From Massilia aquatica (lineage in GTDB: Bacteria; Pseudomonadota; Gammaproteobacteria; Burkholderiales; Burkholderiaceae_D): DNA of 64,000 nt. Positions within the stretch are counted from its first letter, which is position 1, and every line of letters begins with the position of its first letter. Location of the stretch: contig NZ_VVIW01000007.1 of assembly GCF_011682045.1 (NCBI RefSeq), positions 186,001 to 250,000 on the forward strand. Direction: 5' to 3'. The position numbers and the translations under genes are program-made. This document shows, in pieces, positions 27,848 to 38,166 of the stretch. A model generated the notes under the pieces. The model saw only the letters and a program-made list of their open reading frames with translations. It did no database searches and was not told the origin of the DNA.

Positions 27848-29773
27848 TCAACTGGCGGCCGTAGCCGCTGGTGCGTCGTCGTCATCTTCGTCATCTTCGT
27901 CATCGTCGTCATAGTCGTCATCGTCATAAGACGGATACGTCGGGACGCGCCCGCCATGGGCTGCCGCCAGCGTCTCTATCGAGGGCGAGCAGACCAGCCA
28001 GATGTTGTGCCACACGTCGCCGTCGCCATAGCCAGCTTGCGTGAAGAGCACGAGCCGCATCTGGTTTGACCCCGGCCGGGCCGCGTCAAGCCCGGCCAGC
28101 GGCGGGGTGATGGGGACGCCCCACGCCGTGATGTCGGGCGGAGCGGATTTGCCGGGATTGCGCGTTGACGGTCCGAGATGCTCCGTCAGGCGCGCCACGC
28201 AGCGTGCGTATGTGGCATCCATCACGGCGCCCCGCGTGGAAGCAAAAAATTCGTAAGCCGCGTGCTTGTGTTCGTCAAGGTACGAACGAAAGATGCGGCG
28301 CCGCGTGCGCAAGGACTTCGCCAACTGGTCGGCCGCACTGACGTTGGCCCCGTACTCGTTGCGGTCGCCGGGAAGCGTGCAGTGATCCTCCTCGTCCTCA
28401 TCTCCGCTTGCCGGTGCTTGCAGCGCCGCGTCGATATTGCACAGTTTGTTAGCGCTTGCGAGCACCATCGAGTCGGCCAGTCCGGCCAGGTCGCCGAGGT
28501 CGTGCAGGTCGATCAGCAGGGACTCGGGCGGGGCCGAAAAATACAGCGCCGGCGGCGCAATCGTGGAGTGGGATTGTCCGTGCCACAGCAACCGGCCCGC
28601 AGCGTCATACAGCGCCGGGCCGGCGCCGCCAGGGGCTGGTTCGGCACGCAGGCGCCAGGCCACACACGCATCGCGGTCGAGAAATGCGATGCTTGCGTCG
28701 CGCGCGAGGAAGGCAACCAGCGGGGTGTTCGCTTCCTGGGTTGCGATATCGTGGTAACGGCCCTGGGTCAGCGGTTCGAGCACGTCGGCCGGTGGCCGCG
28801 CAAAGCTGCCGTCGGCTCGGGCAATGCCCCACACCGGCGCCGCATCACTGTCCGTTTGGGCGGCCCTGGCGCAGGCGATTGCGAAACCATGCTCGTTGAA
28901 GTCGCCGCACCATAACAGGGGCGCGTCGAAGGCCAATTTCCCCTGCGCCGTCATGCAGGTGTGGGCCGATTCGATGGCGATCCCGCAGTGCATCGACTCC
29001 GACAGGCGGTTGAACGCCACGATCACCGGTGCGCCTGTGGTGTCGAGATAGCCAGCATCATTCCATCCGTGCTTGAAAAAGGCCAGGCCGTCGGCGTTGA
29101 AGTCGTCGATCCTGTCATAGCGCGGTTCCAGTACCCATGCGCCTTTGCGGTCGATGATGCCGAACCGCTTGCCGTCCTCGCTGGCCGGCGCCACGCCGTC
29201 GCGCGAAAACGGCTGTGCCGATGCAAAGCGCGGCGCAATCGCCCATGCGCCGGATCTGTCGATGTAGCCGACCGGGCCGGATGCGATGCGGGCCGCCGCC
29301 AGTCCGCCGGCGGTGAATGAACCGGCATTGGCGAAACTGTCGTCGAAGGCGAACTTGCCGCTGGTGTCGATATAGCGCCATCCGTCTGCGGCCGTCTGCA
29401 CCGCCGCCAGGCCATGCTGGAATGGCTCACCCTGCGCGTACTGCGGTTCTATCACGACCTTGCCGCGCACGTCCAGGTAGCCCCATTTCCCCTGGTCGCA
29501 AAAACACGCCAGGCCATCGGCGCTGAAGGTGCGCGCGTCGTCGAGCGTCGGCGCGACGACCCAGGCGCCTTGTGTGTCGATGTAGCCGCACATGCCGCCG
29601 CCTGCCATTGCTGCGGCGATCGCGCCACCCTGGCCGTCGCCGACGAATTCGCCAAAGACGTCGCCCAGGGCGGGAACGGGCACATGAACCTGACCGCCGT
29701 GGAGCAGCAGCAGTTCGGGCTCCAGGCCTTGTGGCGCAAAGTAGTTGCGGATCAGGGTGGGTTGGATTGTCAT
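27848..29773 (-). CDS. WG-repeat protein 5, short form with acidic C-terminus
   Basis: 641 residues, last gene of the five-gene minus-strand array, 12 nt after the previous stop. The N-terminus MTIQPTLIRNYFAP carries the paralogue-wide RNY motif with no signal peptide, so it is cytoplasmic. Residues ~55-330 hold about six WG repeats of ~45 residues (GYIDxxGxW...GLA pattern), which usually fold as a beta-propeller-like structure. A middle region (~330-480) shows LLIDLHDLGDLAGL. A shared alpha/beta module follows: RTRRRIFRSYLDEHKHAAYEF, then DPYAG-like spacing and DVWHNIWLVCSPSIETL. It ends in an Asp-run tail coded by GTC/ATC repeats. It lacks the helical-repeat C-terminus of the long paralogues. 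Function unknown. Confidence 0.85.
   Translation of the reverse strand: MTIQPTLIRNYFAPQGLEPELLLLHGGQVHVPVPALGDVFGEFVGDGQGGAIAAAMAGGGMCGYIDTQGAWVVAPTLDDARTFSADGLACFCDQGKWGYLDVRGKVVIEPQYAQGEPFQHGLAAVQTAADGWRYIDTSGKFAFDDSFANAGSFTAGGLAAARIASGPVGYIDRSGAWAIAPRFASAQPFSRDGVAPASEDGKRFGIIDRKGAWVLEPRYDRIDDFNADGLAFFKHGWNDAGYLDTTGAPVIVAFNRLSESMHCGIAIESAHTCMTAQGKLAFDAPLLWCGDFNEHGFAIACARAAQTDSDAAPVWGIARADGSFARPPADVLEPLTQGRYHDIATQEANTPLVAFLARDASIAFLDRDACVAWRLRAEPAPGGAGPALYDAAGRLLWHGQSHSTIAPPALYFSAPPESLLIDLHDLGDLAGLADSMVLASANKLCNIDAALQAPASGDEDEEDHCTLPGDRNEYGANVSAADQLAKSLRTRRRIFRSYLDEHKHAAYEFFASTRGAVMDATYARCVARLTEHLGPSTRNPGKSAPPDITAWGVPITPPLAGLDAARPGSNQMRLVLFTQAGYGDGDVWHNIWLVCSPSIETLAAAHGGRVPTYPSYDDDDYDDDDEDDEDDDDAPAATAAS
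27873..27928. repeat. GTC/ATC triplet microsatellite coding the acidic tail of WG-repeat protein 5
   Basis: Near-perfect GTC/ATC/TTC triplets on the + strand encode Asp and Glu runs on the minus strand. Slippage in threes would change linker length without breaking the frame. Confidence 0.7.
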
Positions 29774-29785
29774 CAGTATGTGTAG

Positions 29786-32700
29786 TCAGGTTGTTGTCAG
29801 GACGGCGCGCACGGCGCTTTGCAGCGCCACCGGAACATGGTCGATCGCCCAGTAGTGTTTGCTTACCGATGCGATGCACAGGGGGAGCGTGCGCAGCTCC
29901 TGCGGAACAAATTTGAGTTCGTAGTCGTGTCTCTGCACCGCTGCAAGGCAGAACGCTTCGCTCATCATGGCCACCGGTAGCTGCTCGAAACGCTTGTGTC
30001 CGTGGCTGAGAGCCAATTCGTAGAGCGCCGTCGTCATCAGGCGGCGTGGTACGAAGCGCACGGCGTCTGCATCGAGTTCGACGGCCAGGTCGACCATCGC
30101 CCGCGTGATGCGCCGTCCAGGAATTTTTGCCAGCATCTGCGGTTGCGTGGCCAGTTCGCGCAGCAGGGTCGCGTCGTCGGCCTGGCTGGCCGCTCCCTGC
30201 GCCAGCACGTGCAGCCAGGCGATGCTGGCGTTCGCCCCGAACTGCGGCGTGTAGTCGCTGCGCAGCGACAGCACCTTGGCCGCTTCCAGCGCGGCGCGCT
30301 GCACGTCACCCTTGAGGCGCCAGGCGCTGGCAAGCACGTAGTGCATGTGCACCGGCCGACTGGTGTTGCCGATCGCGAGCTGCGCAGCGGTGATCGCGCC
30401 GTCCGCATCGCCTGCGGAAAGGCGGTTCCAGGCGCGTAGGGCATGCCAGCGGCTGCCGCCGTCGGAGGCCCGGTCTGCGTCGCCGTCGATCAGACGATCG
30501 GCAACCGCCTCTTTTAGTTCATCGGGCACCCCGGAGAAGGCGTTGTCGTCTTTCAGCAACGCCTGCGCACACAGTTCTTCGGTCATCAATGTCGGCGGGA
30601 TGCGTGCCAGGAGCGTGGCGTCGCCCCGGCCGGCCATGAATCGGGCCACGCGCGGCGTGATCGCGGATGGATCGACGAAACGGATATTGTCAGCGTCCTT
30701 GGAAAGCGCGATTTCGACGATGTCTTCGTTGTGCAGCCGCCATGGCACATTGCGAATGTCGGCATCGTTGCAGACCGCGGTCAGACAGGTCTGCTGGTCG
30801 AGCAGGCAGCCCCACACGTGCTCTAGGCAGTCGCGGTGCAATCTGGTCGGAATGGTGGAGTTGCGCTTGTCGGCACGTAGCCAGCGGGCGTCGTCGGCAT
30901 ACAGCGAGCGTGCCAGGGCCAGCCCACCGGTGCTCATGACCACCGGTGGAATGCGTGATGCGGCCTTGGCGTTGCGCCGGATCTGCGCTTCCAGCCGGGC
31001 AGGGGTTTGCAGGCGTGGCGGCAGGAACCGGTAGGCGCGGATCTCGGATTCGATGAGGGCATCGGCGATGGCATCGTCGATCAGTTCCCCCGGAATGCCG
31101 ATGATGGCATCGGGCGAGGCGCTCACGCGCGCCACCCAGTCGATGCCGTCATCCGGCGCAGGATGGTCGTCGCCGCCGGGCGCCTCTACAGCGCGGCCGG
31201 TGAGGGCGGCGTCGAGCGTCTCTTTCGATGGTGCGCATACCAGCCAGATGTGGTTCCAGGCGTCGCCGTCGCCAGTATCGACGACCGAAGAGAGCCCCAG
31301 CCAGAGCTGGTTCGACTCCGGGCGCGCCGATTCGGGCTCCGCCAGCGCTTGCGCGAGCGTGATGCACCAGGCGGTGGCGTCTTCCGTAGCCGCTTCGCCA
31401 GCATAGTCCGGGTCGCGCTCCGGTGGGCCGTAATGCGCAGTCAGGATGGCGACAAAGCGGGCGCGCACCGCTTGCGCCATGACGATGCGTTCTTCGAATA
31501 GAAATGAATAGCGGCCATGTTCGTCTTCGTCCAGATAGGATCGGAAGATGCGGCGCCGCGAGCGCACCGCTTGCGCCACCTTGTCGTTCAGGCTGAGGCC
31601 ATCGTCTTCCTCCTCATGGTCGTCGTGGTCGTTGTTGTAGATGGCCTCGGGTGCGTATGTGCCGTTGTCGAAGGCGTCGAGCAGCGCACCGGCGTTGTGA
31701 AGTTTTTCCTCTGTCGCCTGCACGAGCGTGACGGCCAGCGCGGTCAGCGCATCGAAGCCTGGCAGTTCAGCGAGCAGGCTGTCCGGCGGCGCGGTAAAGA
31801 AACGCCGGGGCGATCGCAGGGCCGGGAAAGGTGTGCCTTGCCAGAGCTGGCTACCGGCGGCGTCGTACAGTGCCGCGTATGTGCCTTGCGGCCCGCTTTC
31901 GGTACGCAGGCGGTACACCACGCGCGCATCGCGGTCGAGCAGCACGACGCTGCGGTCGTGTTCCAGGAACGCGGCCAGCGCAGTGCCAGCTTCGCACGGA
32001 GCGATGTGCCGGCCGCGCACCGTGATTGGCTCGACCGCGCCCGCCGGCGGCGCCGCAAACGTGCCGTCCGCGCGCGCGATACCCCACACCGGGGCCGAGT
32101 GGCCGTCGGCGCTGCGCGCGACGGCGAAAGCGTGTTCGTTGAAGTCGTCGCACCAGTCGAGGGGAAGGTCAAATTCCAGCTTGCCTCGTGCGGTCATGCA
32201 GATGTAGTTCGAGTCAACCGCGATCCCGCATTGCATGTGCGCCGACGGACTGCGCATGTCGCGGATGACCATTACCCCGTTTGTGTCGAGATAACCGGCA
32301 TAGTCGTAGCTCTCGCTGTAAAAGGCCAGCGTGTCGTCGTTGAACTCCCTGATACTTTCGTAACACGGTTCGAGCACCCATTTGCCTTGCCGGTCGATCA
32401 GTCCATACTGTCTCTTTTTTTCGGCGGCCGGGGCCACGCCCGCGTCGGAAAAAGCGAGCGACATCAGGAAGCGCGGCGCTATCGCCCATGCGCCCGTGCG
32501 GTCGATGTAGCCGTATTTGCTGGACGAGCCGCGCGCGGGCGCCAGACCGACGGCGCTGAATGAACCGGCCATAGTGAAGCTGGCGTCGAACGCAAAGCCG
32601 CCGCTGCGGTCGATGTAGCGCCATTTGCCGCCCTCGACCTCGACAACCGCGAGCCCATGCCGGAACGGCTCGACCCGCGTGAACCGGGCCGGCACGACCA

Positions 32701-33013
32701 CCTTGCCATCGCGCCCACGGTAACCCCACAAGCCGCCTTCGCAAAAATGCGAAAGGCCTTCGCTGAACGGAAAGGCGTATTCCAGGGCCGGCTCGAGCAC
32801 CCAGCCGCCGCTGGCGTTCACATAGCCGTACTTGCCGTTGACAGCCATCGCCGCCGCAATCGCGCCGCCGGCGACGTCGTCGATAAATCGGCCGAACACC
32901 TGCGCCAGGCCGGGAGAGGAGGTATACACCTTTGCCTTGTGGAGAATGAGTAGTTCGTTCCAGGCCGCTGGCGGGGACATGTAGTTTCTGATGAGGACAG
33001 GCTGGATAAACAT
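29786..33013 (-). CDS. WG-repeat protein 4, long form with C-terminal helical repeats
   Basis: 1075 residues from the ATG at 33013 (MFIQPVLIRNYM); the extra 47 residues of the longer frame lie in the neighbour's coding region and read as Arg-rich noise. Order: N-terminal RNYMSP motif, about six WG repeats (~60-335), the IFRSYLDEDEHGRYSF module (~525-640) with GDAWNHIWLVCAPSKETLD, a linker, then from ~690 about ten 30-residue helical repeats of the type RFVPRRLMTTALYELALS, like DUF4116. A TPR-like segment (MHYVLASAWRLKGD) lies inside that array. It starts 7 nt after the previous stop. No enzyme motif is recognised; a scaffold or binding role is inference. Confidence 0.85.
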   Translation of the reverse strand: MFIQPVLIRNYMSPPAAWNELLILHKAKVYTSSPGLAQVFGRFIDDVAGGAIAAAMAVNGKYGYVNASGGWVLEPALEYAFPFSEGLSHFCEGGLWGYRGRDGKVVVPARFTRVEPFRHGLAVVEVEGGKWRYIDRSGGFAFDASFTMAGSFSAVGLAPARGSSSKYGYIDRTGAWAIAPRFLMSLAFSDAGVAPAAEKKRQYGLIDRQGKWVLEPCYESIREFNDDTLAFYSESYDYAGYLDTNGVMVIRDMRSPSAHMQCGIAVDSNYICMTARGKLEFDLPLDWCDDFNEHAFAVARSADGHSAPVWGIARADGTFAAPPAGAVEPITVRGRHIAPCEAGTALAAFLEHDRSVVLLDRDARVVYRLRTESGPQGTYAALYDAAGSQLWQGTPFPALRSPRRFFTAPPDSLLAELPGFDALTALAVTLVQATEEKLHNAGALLDAFDNGTYAPEAIYNNDHDDHEEEDDGLSLNDKVAQAVRSRRRIFRSYLDEDEHGRYSFLFEERIVMAQAVRARFVAILTAHYGPPERDPDYAGEAATEDATAWCITLAQALAEPESARPESNQLWLGLSSVVDTGDGDAWNHIWLVCAPSKETLDAALTGRAVEAPGGDDHPAPDDGIDWVARVSASPDAIIGIPGELIDDAIADALIESEIRAYRFLPPRLQTPARLEAQIRRNAKAASRIPPVVMSTGGLALARSLYADDARWLRADKRNSTIPTRLHRDCLEHVWGCLLDQQTCLTAVCNDADIRNVPWRLHNEDIVEIALSKDADNIRFVDPSAITPRVARFMAGRGDATLLARIPPTLMTEELCAQALLKDDNAFSGVPDELKEAVADRLIDGDADRASDGGSRWHALRAWNRLSAGDADGAITAAQLAIGNTSRPVHMHYVLASAWRLKGDVQRAALEAAKVLSLRSDYTPQFGANASIAWLHVLAQGAASQADDATLLRELATQPQMLAKIPGRRITRAMVDLAVELDADAVRFVPRRLMTTALYELALSHGHKRFEQLPVAMMSEAFCLAAVQRHDYELKFVPQELRTLPLCIASVSKHYWAIDHVPVALQSAVRAVLTTT

Positions 33014-33020
33014 GGTGTGC

Positions 33021-34835
33021 TCAGGTGAGATCGAAAGGGGATGGCTGCTGTCCGGCCAGCGCCGCATTGAACGCCGTCTGGCTGGGAACGCACACCAGCC
33101 AGATATGCTGCCACGCGTCGCCGTCGCCGTTCTGGTGGACGCCCGCGATGCCAAGCCACAGCGCGCCGACGCGCCATGCCAGGGTGTCGCGGTCGGGCTC
33201 GGCCCCGGCGTAGTCGGGATCGGACACGGGCGCGCCGAAATGCGCGCTCAGTCGTGCCACGCAGCGCTCGAGCATCCGCAACACCATCGGATAACGGTCG
33301 TCGCCGAGGAACTCATAACGCATCAGTTCAGCCTCGCCGAGGTACATGCGGAAAATGCGGCGCCGGGTGCGTACCAGCCTTGCCAGCCGGCCTTCGTCGT
33401 CGGTGTCGCTGTACCCGTTGAAGCAGTCATCGGGGCCCGACTTGTACGCGTACGCGTCGTCGGTTTCCTTCTCGCCGTCGTGCGCCGCCTGTTTCAGGGC
33501 GTCGATGTTGAGCAGCTTGGCCCGGGTTGCCGCCAGCATCGTCTCGGCGTAGGCAGGTAGTTCGTCGACGTGGCCCACTTCAGCCAGGAATGCCTCGGGC
33601 GGCGCGGAAAAGTAGGGCTGCGGTGTGTGCAGTCCCGCGCACGGTGCATCCTGCCATAGCTGGCGCCCGGTCTCGTCGTACAGCGCCACGCGCTCAACGC
33701 CATCCTCCGATTCGGCGCGCAGCCGGAAGGCCAGGCGTGCATCGCGGTCGAGCAGGGCAATGCTGCCATCGCGCGCGAGAAAGGCGATCAGCGGGGTGCC
33801 CGGTTCGGGGTAGCCGATATCGATATCCCAGTCCGGCAGCGGTTCGAGCACGTCGGCGGGCACGACGGCGAAGGTGCCGTCGAGGCGTGCAATGCCCCAC
33901 ACCGGCCCGCGCTCCTGATCGACGGCGCGGGCGAGCGCAAAGCCGTGGGTGTTGAAGTCGCCGGCCCAGTCGAACGCCTCGCCGAATTCGCGCACATCAT
34001 CCGCGCTCCGGTACCACATCTGCGCCGCGCGCTCTACGGCGACGCCGTGGCGCATGGTGCGCGACAGGTCGTAGCAGTCGGGAATGACGGGAATGCCGGC
34101 GGCATCGAGATAGTCCTCCTGGTTGTCATCAGCCTTGAACCATGCAAGGCCGTCGTCGTTGAAGGCGTCTATCTCGTCGTAGCAAGGCGCAAGCACCCAT
34201 TCGCCCTGCTGGTTGATGATGCCGAAACGCCTGCCGTTCTCGCTGGCGGGCGCCACGCCGTGCCTTGAAAATGGCGCCGGAAGCTCGAAGCGTGGGGCGA
34301 TGGCCCATGCGCCGCTGCGGTCGATGTAGCCGCATTTGTAGGTTCCACCTCGCGCCACGGCCAGGCCGATTGCGGTAAATGGTCCGGCATGGCGCAAAAA
34401 GCCGTCGAACGTGAACTGTCCGCTGGTGTCGATATAGCGCCATTTGCGCTCGCCGATCATGACTGCCGCCAGGCCGAAACTGAATGCCTCGGCTTTTTCG
34501 TATTGAGCGGCGACGGCCACGTCGCCCTTGAGGTTGCGGTAACCCCACCGGTCCTGGTCGCGGAACAGCGAGAGGCCGTCCGGGCCGAAAGGCTGGGCGT
34601 CTTGCAGGGTCGGTGCGACGACCCATTCGCCACGCGCGTTCAGGTAGCCACGGCCGCCGTCGGCAGCCATTGCGGCCGCAATGGCGCCGCCGGCGCGATC
34701 GTCGACAAATGGCCCGTTGACGTAATACAGGGCAGGGCGGCTTTGGTAAGCCCTGCCATCGTGAACCAGCAGCAGCTCGGACGGTTTGCCGTCTGGCTGC
34801 ATCGGGTTTCGGATCAGGACAGGATGCGCGCTCAT
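33021..34835 (-). CDS. WG-repeat protein 3, short form
   Basis: 604 residues, ATG at 34835, preceded by AGGAGG inside the end of the upstream gene and 1 nt after its stop region: tight coupling. N-terminus MSAHPVLIRNPMQPDG (RNP replaces RNY). WG repeats ~60-330 are conserved, e.g. GYLNARGEWVVAPTLQDAQPF. The shared module RRRIFRMYLGEAELMRYEF...DAWQHIWLVCVPSQ follows, but ~15 residues usually present between LAW and the NxxWLGL strand are missing. The helical-repeat C-terminus is absent, so the protein ends ~20 residues after the module. Without a signal peptide it should be cytoplasmic. Confidence 0.85.
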   Translation of the reverse strand: MSAHPVLIRNPMQPDGKPSELLLVHDGRAYQSRPALYYVNGPFVDDRAGGAIAAAMAADGGRGYLNARGEWVVAPTLQDAQPFGPDGLSLFRDQDRWGYRNLKGDVAVAAQYEKAEAFSFGLAAVMIGERKWRYIDTSGQFTFDGFLRHAGPFTAIGLAVARGGTYKCGYIDRSGAWAIAPRFELPAPFSRHGVAPASENGRRFGIINQQGEWVLAPCYDEIDAFNDDGLAWFKADDNQEDYLDAAGIPVIPDCYDLSRTMRHGVAVERAAQMWYRSADDVREFGEAFDWAGDFNTHGFALARAVDQERGPVWGIARLDGTFAVVPADVLEPLPDWDIDIGYPEPGTPLIAFLARDGSIALLDRDARLAFRLRAESEDGVERVALYDETGRQLWQDAPCAGLHTPQPYFSAPPEAFLAEVGHVDELPAYAETMLAATRAKLLNIDALKQAAHDGEKETDDAYAYKSGPDDCFNGYSDTDDEGRLARLVRTRRRIFRMYLGEAELMRYEFLGDDRYPMVLRMLERCVARLSAHFGAPVSDPDYAGAEPDRDTLAWRVGALWLGIAGVHQNGDGDAWQHIWLVCVPSQTAFNAALAGQQPSPFDLT

Positions 34836-34836
34836 C

Positions 34837-37800
34837 TCAGGACCTCCTCACGCCGGTGGCGCGCGCGACTTCGTCGACCAGCGCTGCCGGAACATAGTCA
34901 AGCGCCGTTCTGCTGTCGCGCACGGCGGCGATGCATAGCGCGAGCGTGCGCCGGGCTTCTGGAACGTAGTAGAGTCCGAAGCTCGAATGCCGCACCGCTG
35001 CCAGGCAAAAGGCTTCGTCCTTGAACGCGGCGGGGATCTGCTTGAACTGCTTGACTTTACGCGCCAGCGCGAGGGCGTAGAGCGGTTGCGTCATCAGCCG
35101 CTTGGGGACGAACGCCACGGTTGCCGGATCCGCGCCAACCGCAAGGTCGACCATCTCGCGGGTGACGCGCCAGCGCGGCATGCCAGCCAGCGCGCCAGGA
35201 TTGGCCGCCACCTGGGCCAGCAGGGTGGCGTCATCGAGATGGTTAACCGCCCGCTTGGCGAGGGCGCGCAGCCAGTATGTGCTGGCGTTACGGTCGAACT
35301 CCTCGCTGTAGTCGTTATCGAGCGACAGTACGAGAAACGCTTCGCGCGCCGCCGCGTCATGCTCGCCGGTCTGCCGGAAAGCGTCTGCCAGTATGTAGTG
35401 GACGTCCGCCGAGTCGGGAATCGCTTGCAACGCCAGGGTAGCGTCGGCAATGGCGCCCTGGTAGTCCTTCTGCCACGACTTTATCCAGGCACGCAGTTTG
35501 TGCCATTTGCTGAAATTGCGATATTCGCTTAGCGCGCTGGATGAACCCAAGTCCTCGTCGATCAGGCGCGTGGCGGCAGCCTCGCGCACTGCTTCCGGTA
35601 CATCGGCCACGATGTACGGGTCTGTTGCCAGGGCGGCGGCACATATCTCGGCCGTGCGCAGGGCAGGCGCCATGCTGCGCAGCGCTCTCGCTTCGGTGCG
35701 CACCGCGAGCAAACACATCTCCGTCGTCAGCAGCGCGGCAGGGATGTATCGCACGGCATCGGTCTCGGGATCGGACAGTGCCCGCCGCACCAGGCCGGGT
35801 GTGATATCGCTCTTGTTGAGCCAACGGATATCGCCGATATCGTTATCCAGCGCGATCGCCTCCAGTTCAGGGGTGCGCAGCCAGCGCGGCATCGACGCCA
35901 GGCTGGCGTGCTCCCTGACCGCCCGGAGGCACTGCTCGTAATCGAGCAGGCAGCCCCACACCTCGCGAATGCTGTAGTCGTTCAGGTATTCCGGCACTTT
36001 GGACGCCGCGGCATCGGCCTCTTGCCAGTCTGTGTCGGTGGCGTACAGCGAGCGCGCCAGCGCCAATCCGGCGGCAGTCATGCAGGCGGGCGGAATCCGC
36101 ACCGCAGTGTAGACATCCTTGCGGATCAACGATTCCAGGCGCTCCGGTGTATGCCATCGTGCGGGCAGGTATAGCAGTGCGCCGCTGCCATGCGCCAGCG
36201 CGGTATCGCAGAGGATGTCGTCCATCAGTTCGGCGGGGACTTCTTCGATGGCATAGTCGCGTCGTTTTACAGCAGCGGTCCATTGCTGGTAAGGGGTGCC
36301 TGCGGGGACCTCATCTTCCTGTTCGTTGTCATCGTCGTCATCGTCGTCGTCGTGATCGCTATCGTCATCGTCATCGTCCGTGTCTTCCTGCTGCGCGATC
36401 CCGACCGCGGACGCCGTTTCCAATGTTTCGAGGCTCGGACCGCAATCCATCCAGATGTCGAACCATGCATCGGCATCGTCACTGCCATTATCGACATAGA
36501 TGGCGATCCACAAGCGGTTGGCGTCGTCCGTCGAACTGTGCGGCGTCGCCAGGGCGTGCCGCAGCTGCACCGGCCACCCGATCGAATCCGTGCGCTCGCC
36601 GGCCCCGGCCAGGTCGGGATCGGTGTCGCCGGGGCCGAAGCGTTCTTCCAGAGCGGCGATGATGCGCGCGTGCGCCACGCCACTGGCACGTGCGCGCACC
36701 GGGCCAAGAAAATCGTATTCCGTGTTGTGCGGTTCGCTGAGGTAGACACGCACCAGCCGGCACGACCTGCGCGTGCGCGCCGCCATCCAGTGTGCGTCGC
36801 CCGGACGTTCCACGAACGAATGCAGCTCGCGTTCTACCTCGTCGAGGAGGGATGCCGCATACCCTGGAATCTGTTCGAAGGCGTCCACCGGGACCAGGAA
36901 TGATTCCGGCGGCAGCACAAAAAAGGGTGGATAACCAGCCAGGGCGTCACACGGCGCACCGCGCCAGAGCACCCGGCCGGCGTGGTCGGACAAGACTGCG
37001 CAGGCGCCGCCAGCGCAGTCTTCGCGTTGCCAGGCCAAGGCCGTGCGGGCTTCGCTGTCGAGCAAGTAGATTCGCCCGTCGCGCATGAGAAAAGGCGTCA
37101 ACGGCGTGCCGCATTCGGAATCGGGGATGAAGCCATCGAGGGTGAGTGGTTCGAGCGCGTCCTCCGGCGCCGGCACGAAGCGCCCGTCGCGATGCGCGAA
37201 GCCCCACACCGCTGCGACAGGCTGGGCGTTTGCCCCGGGCGCAAAGTCGGACGTGCGTGCCAGTGCGTAGCCGCTGGCGTCGAATTTGCGCACCCAGCGC
37301 AATTCGACCGGAAACGTCATGGGCCCGTCGGCATTGACGAAGCCACGATCGCCGCTTTTCGCGACGCCGGCGCGCATTTTGTGCGACACCCATTGCCCGC
37401 TGATGACCTTGACCCCGCGCGCATCGAGGTAACCTTGGGCTTCCTCGCCGCTACCGGAGCCGGAGAAAAATGCGTAGCCGTCGTCATTGAACGGCCGGAT
37501 GAATCCGCGCGATGCGGGCATGATCCAGTGGCCGCCGGTATCGATCAGCCCCCATTTTTCCTGAATGGCGCCGGCAGGGGCAGTGCCGCCGGCCGAGAAG
37601 GCCCATGCGCGGTAAAACTGCGGTGCGATCGCCCACTGGCCCTGCCGGTCGATGTAGCCCCATGGCTGGTCTTCCCCCGGCGCGGCCGCCGCCAGGCCGC
37701 AGGCGCTGAACTTGCCCACATGGGCGAAGACGCCATCGAACGCGAACCGCCCCTGGCAGTCGATGTAGCGCCAATGACCTTCGGATACCTTGACCGCCGC

Positions 37801-38166
37801 CAGGCCGTGCGAGAACCCTTGCGCCTCGGCGTACTGCGCCGCGATGACGCGCTCGCCCGCCAGGTTGACGAAGCCCCACAGACCAGCGTCGCAGAAGCGC
37901 GCCAGCTCGTTGTCGAGGAAGCTGCGGGCGTTGTCCAGGGTCGGCGCGACGATCCACTCGGCCCGTGTATTGATGTAGCCCCACATGCCGTTAACAGCCC
38001 GGGCTGCGGCGATGCCGCCACCCTGGCCGTCATCGGTGAATTCGCCGATCACATCGCCGATGCCGGGGGCGGGCACGTATATTCGACCCGCGTCGAGCAC
38101 CAGCAGGTCCGGCTCCTGGTTCGCCGGTACAAAGTAGTTTCGGATGAACGCTGCGGTGATCGTCAT
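34837..38166 (-). CDS. WG-repeat protein 2, long form with Asp-rich linker and helical repeats
   Basis: 1109 residues, ATG at 38166 overlapping the previous stop as ATGA. MTITAAFIRNYFVPANQEPD at the N-terminus matches the shared leader motif. About six WG repeats (~60-330), module with RVYLSEPHNTEYDFLG and DAWFDIWMDCGPSLETLE, then an almost pure Asp linker (~620-645) encoded by GTC/ATC triplet repeats at 36326-36380. The rest (~655-1109) is an array of helical repeats (LRYVP/RYIPAALLTTEMCLLAVRTEA type) with a TPR-like piece near ADVHYILADAFRQTGE, ending YYVPEARRTLALCIAAVRD. It is the closest paralogue of the frameshifted first gene and supplies the template for its repair. Confidence 0.87.
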   Translation of the reverse strand: MTITAAFIRNYFVPANQEPDLLVLDAGRIYVPAPGIGDVIGEFTDDGQGGGIAAARAVNGMWGYINTRAEWIVAPTLDNARSFLDNELARFCDAGLWGFVNLAGERVIAAQYAEAQGFSHGLAAVKVSEGHWRYIDCQGRFAFDGVFAHVGKFSACGLAAAAPGEDQPWGYIDRQGQWAIAPQFYRAWAFSAGGTAPAGAIQEKWGLIDTGGHWIMPASRGFIRPFNDDGYAFFSGSGSGEEAQGYLDARGVKVISGQWVSHKMRAGVAKSGDRGFVNADGPMTFPVELRWVRKFDASGYALARTSDFAPGANAQPVAAVWGFAHRDGRFVPAPEDALEPLTLDGFIPDSECGTPLTPFLMRDGRIYLLDSEARTALAWQREDCAGGACAVLSDHAGRVLWRGAPCDALAGYPPFFVLPPESFLVPVDAFEQIPGYAASLLDEVERELHSFVERPGDAHWMAARTRRSCRLVRVYLSEPHNTEYDFLGPVRARASGVAHARIIAALEERFGPGDTDPDLAGAGERTDSIGWPVQLRHALATPHSSTDDANRLWIAIYVDNGSDDADAWFDIWMDCGPSLETLETASAVGIAQQEDTDDDDDDSDHDDDDDDDDNEQEDEVPAGTPYQQWTAAVKRRDYAIEEVPAELMDDILCDTALAHGSGALLYLPARWHTPERLESLIRKDVYTAVRIPPACMTAAGLALARSLYATDTDWQEADAAASKVPEYLNDYSIREVWGCLLDYEQCLRAVREHASLASMPRWLRTPELEAIALDNDIGDIRWLNKSDITPGLVRRALSDPETDAVRYIPAALLTTEMCLLAVRTEARALRSMAPALRTAEICAAALATDPYIVADVPEAVREAAATRLIDEDLGSSSALSEYRNFSKWHKLRAWIKSWQKDYQGAIADATLALQAIPDSADVHYILADAFRQTGEHDAAAREAFLVLSLDNDYSEEFDRNASTYWLRALAKRAVNHLDDATLLAQVAANPGALAGMPRWRVTREMVDLAVGADPATVAFVPKRLMTQPLYALALARKVKQFKQIPAAFKDEAFCLAAVRHSSFGLYYVPEARRTLALCIAAVRDSRTALDYVPAALVDEVARATGVRRS
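36326..36380. repeat. GTC/ATC triplet microsatellite coding the Asp linker of WG-repeat protein 2
   Basis: Runs of GTC and ATC encode an almost unbroken Asp stretch between the alpha/beta module and the helical repeats. The gene stays in frame. Confidence 0.7.
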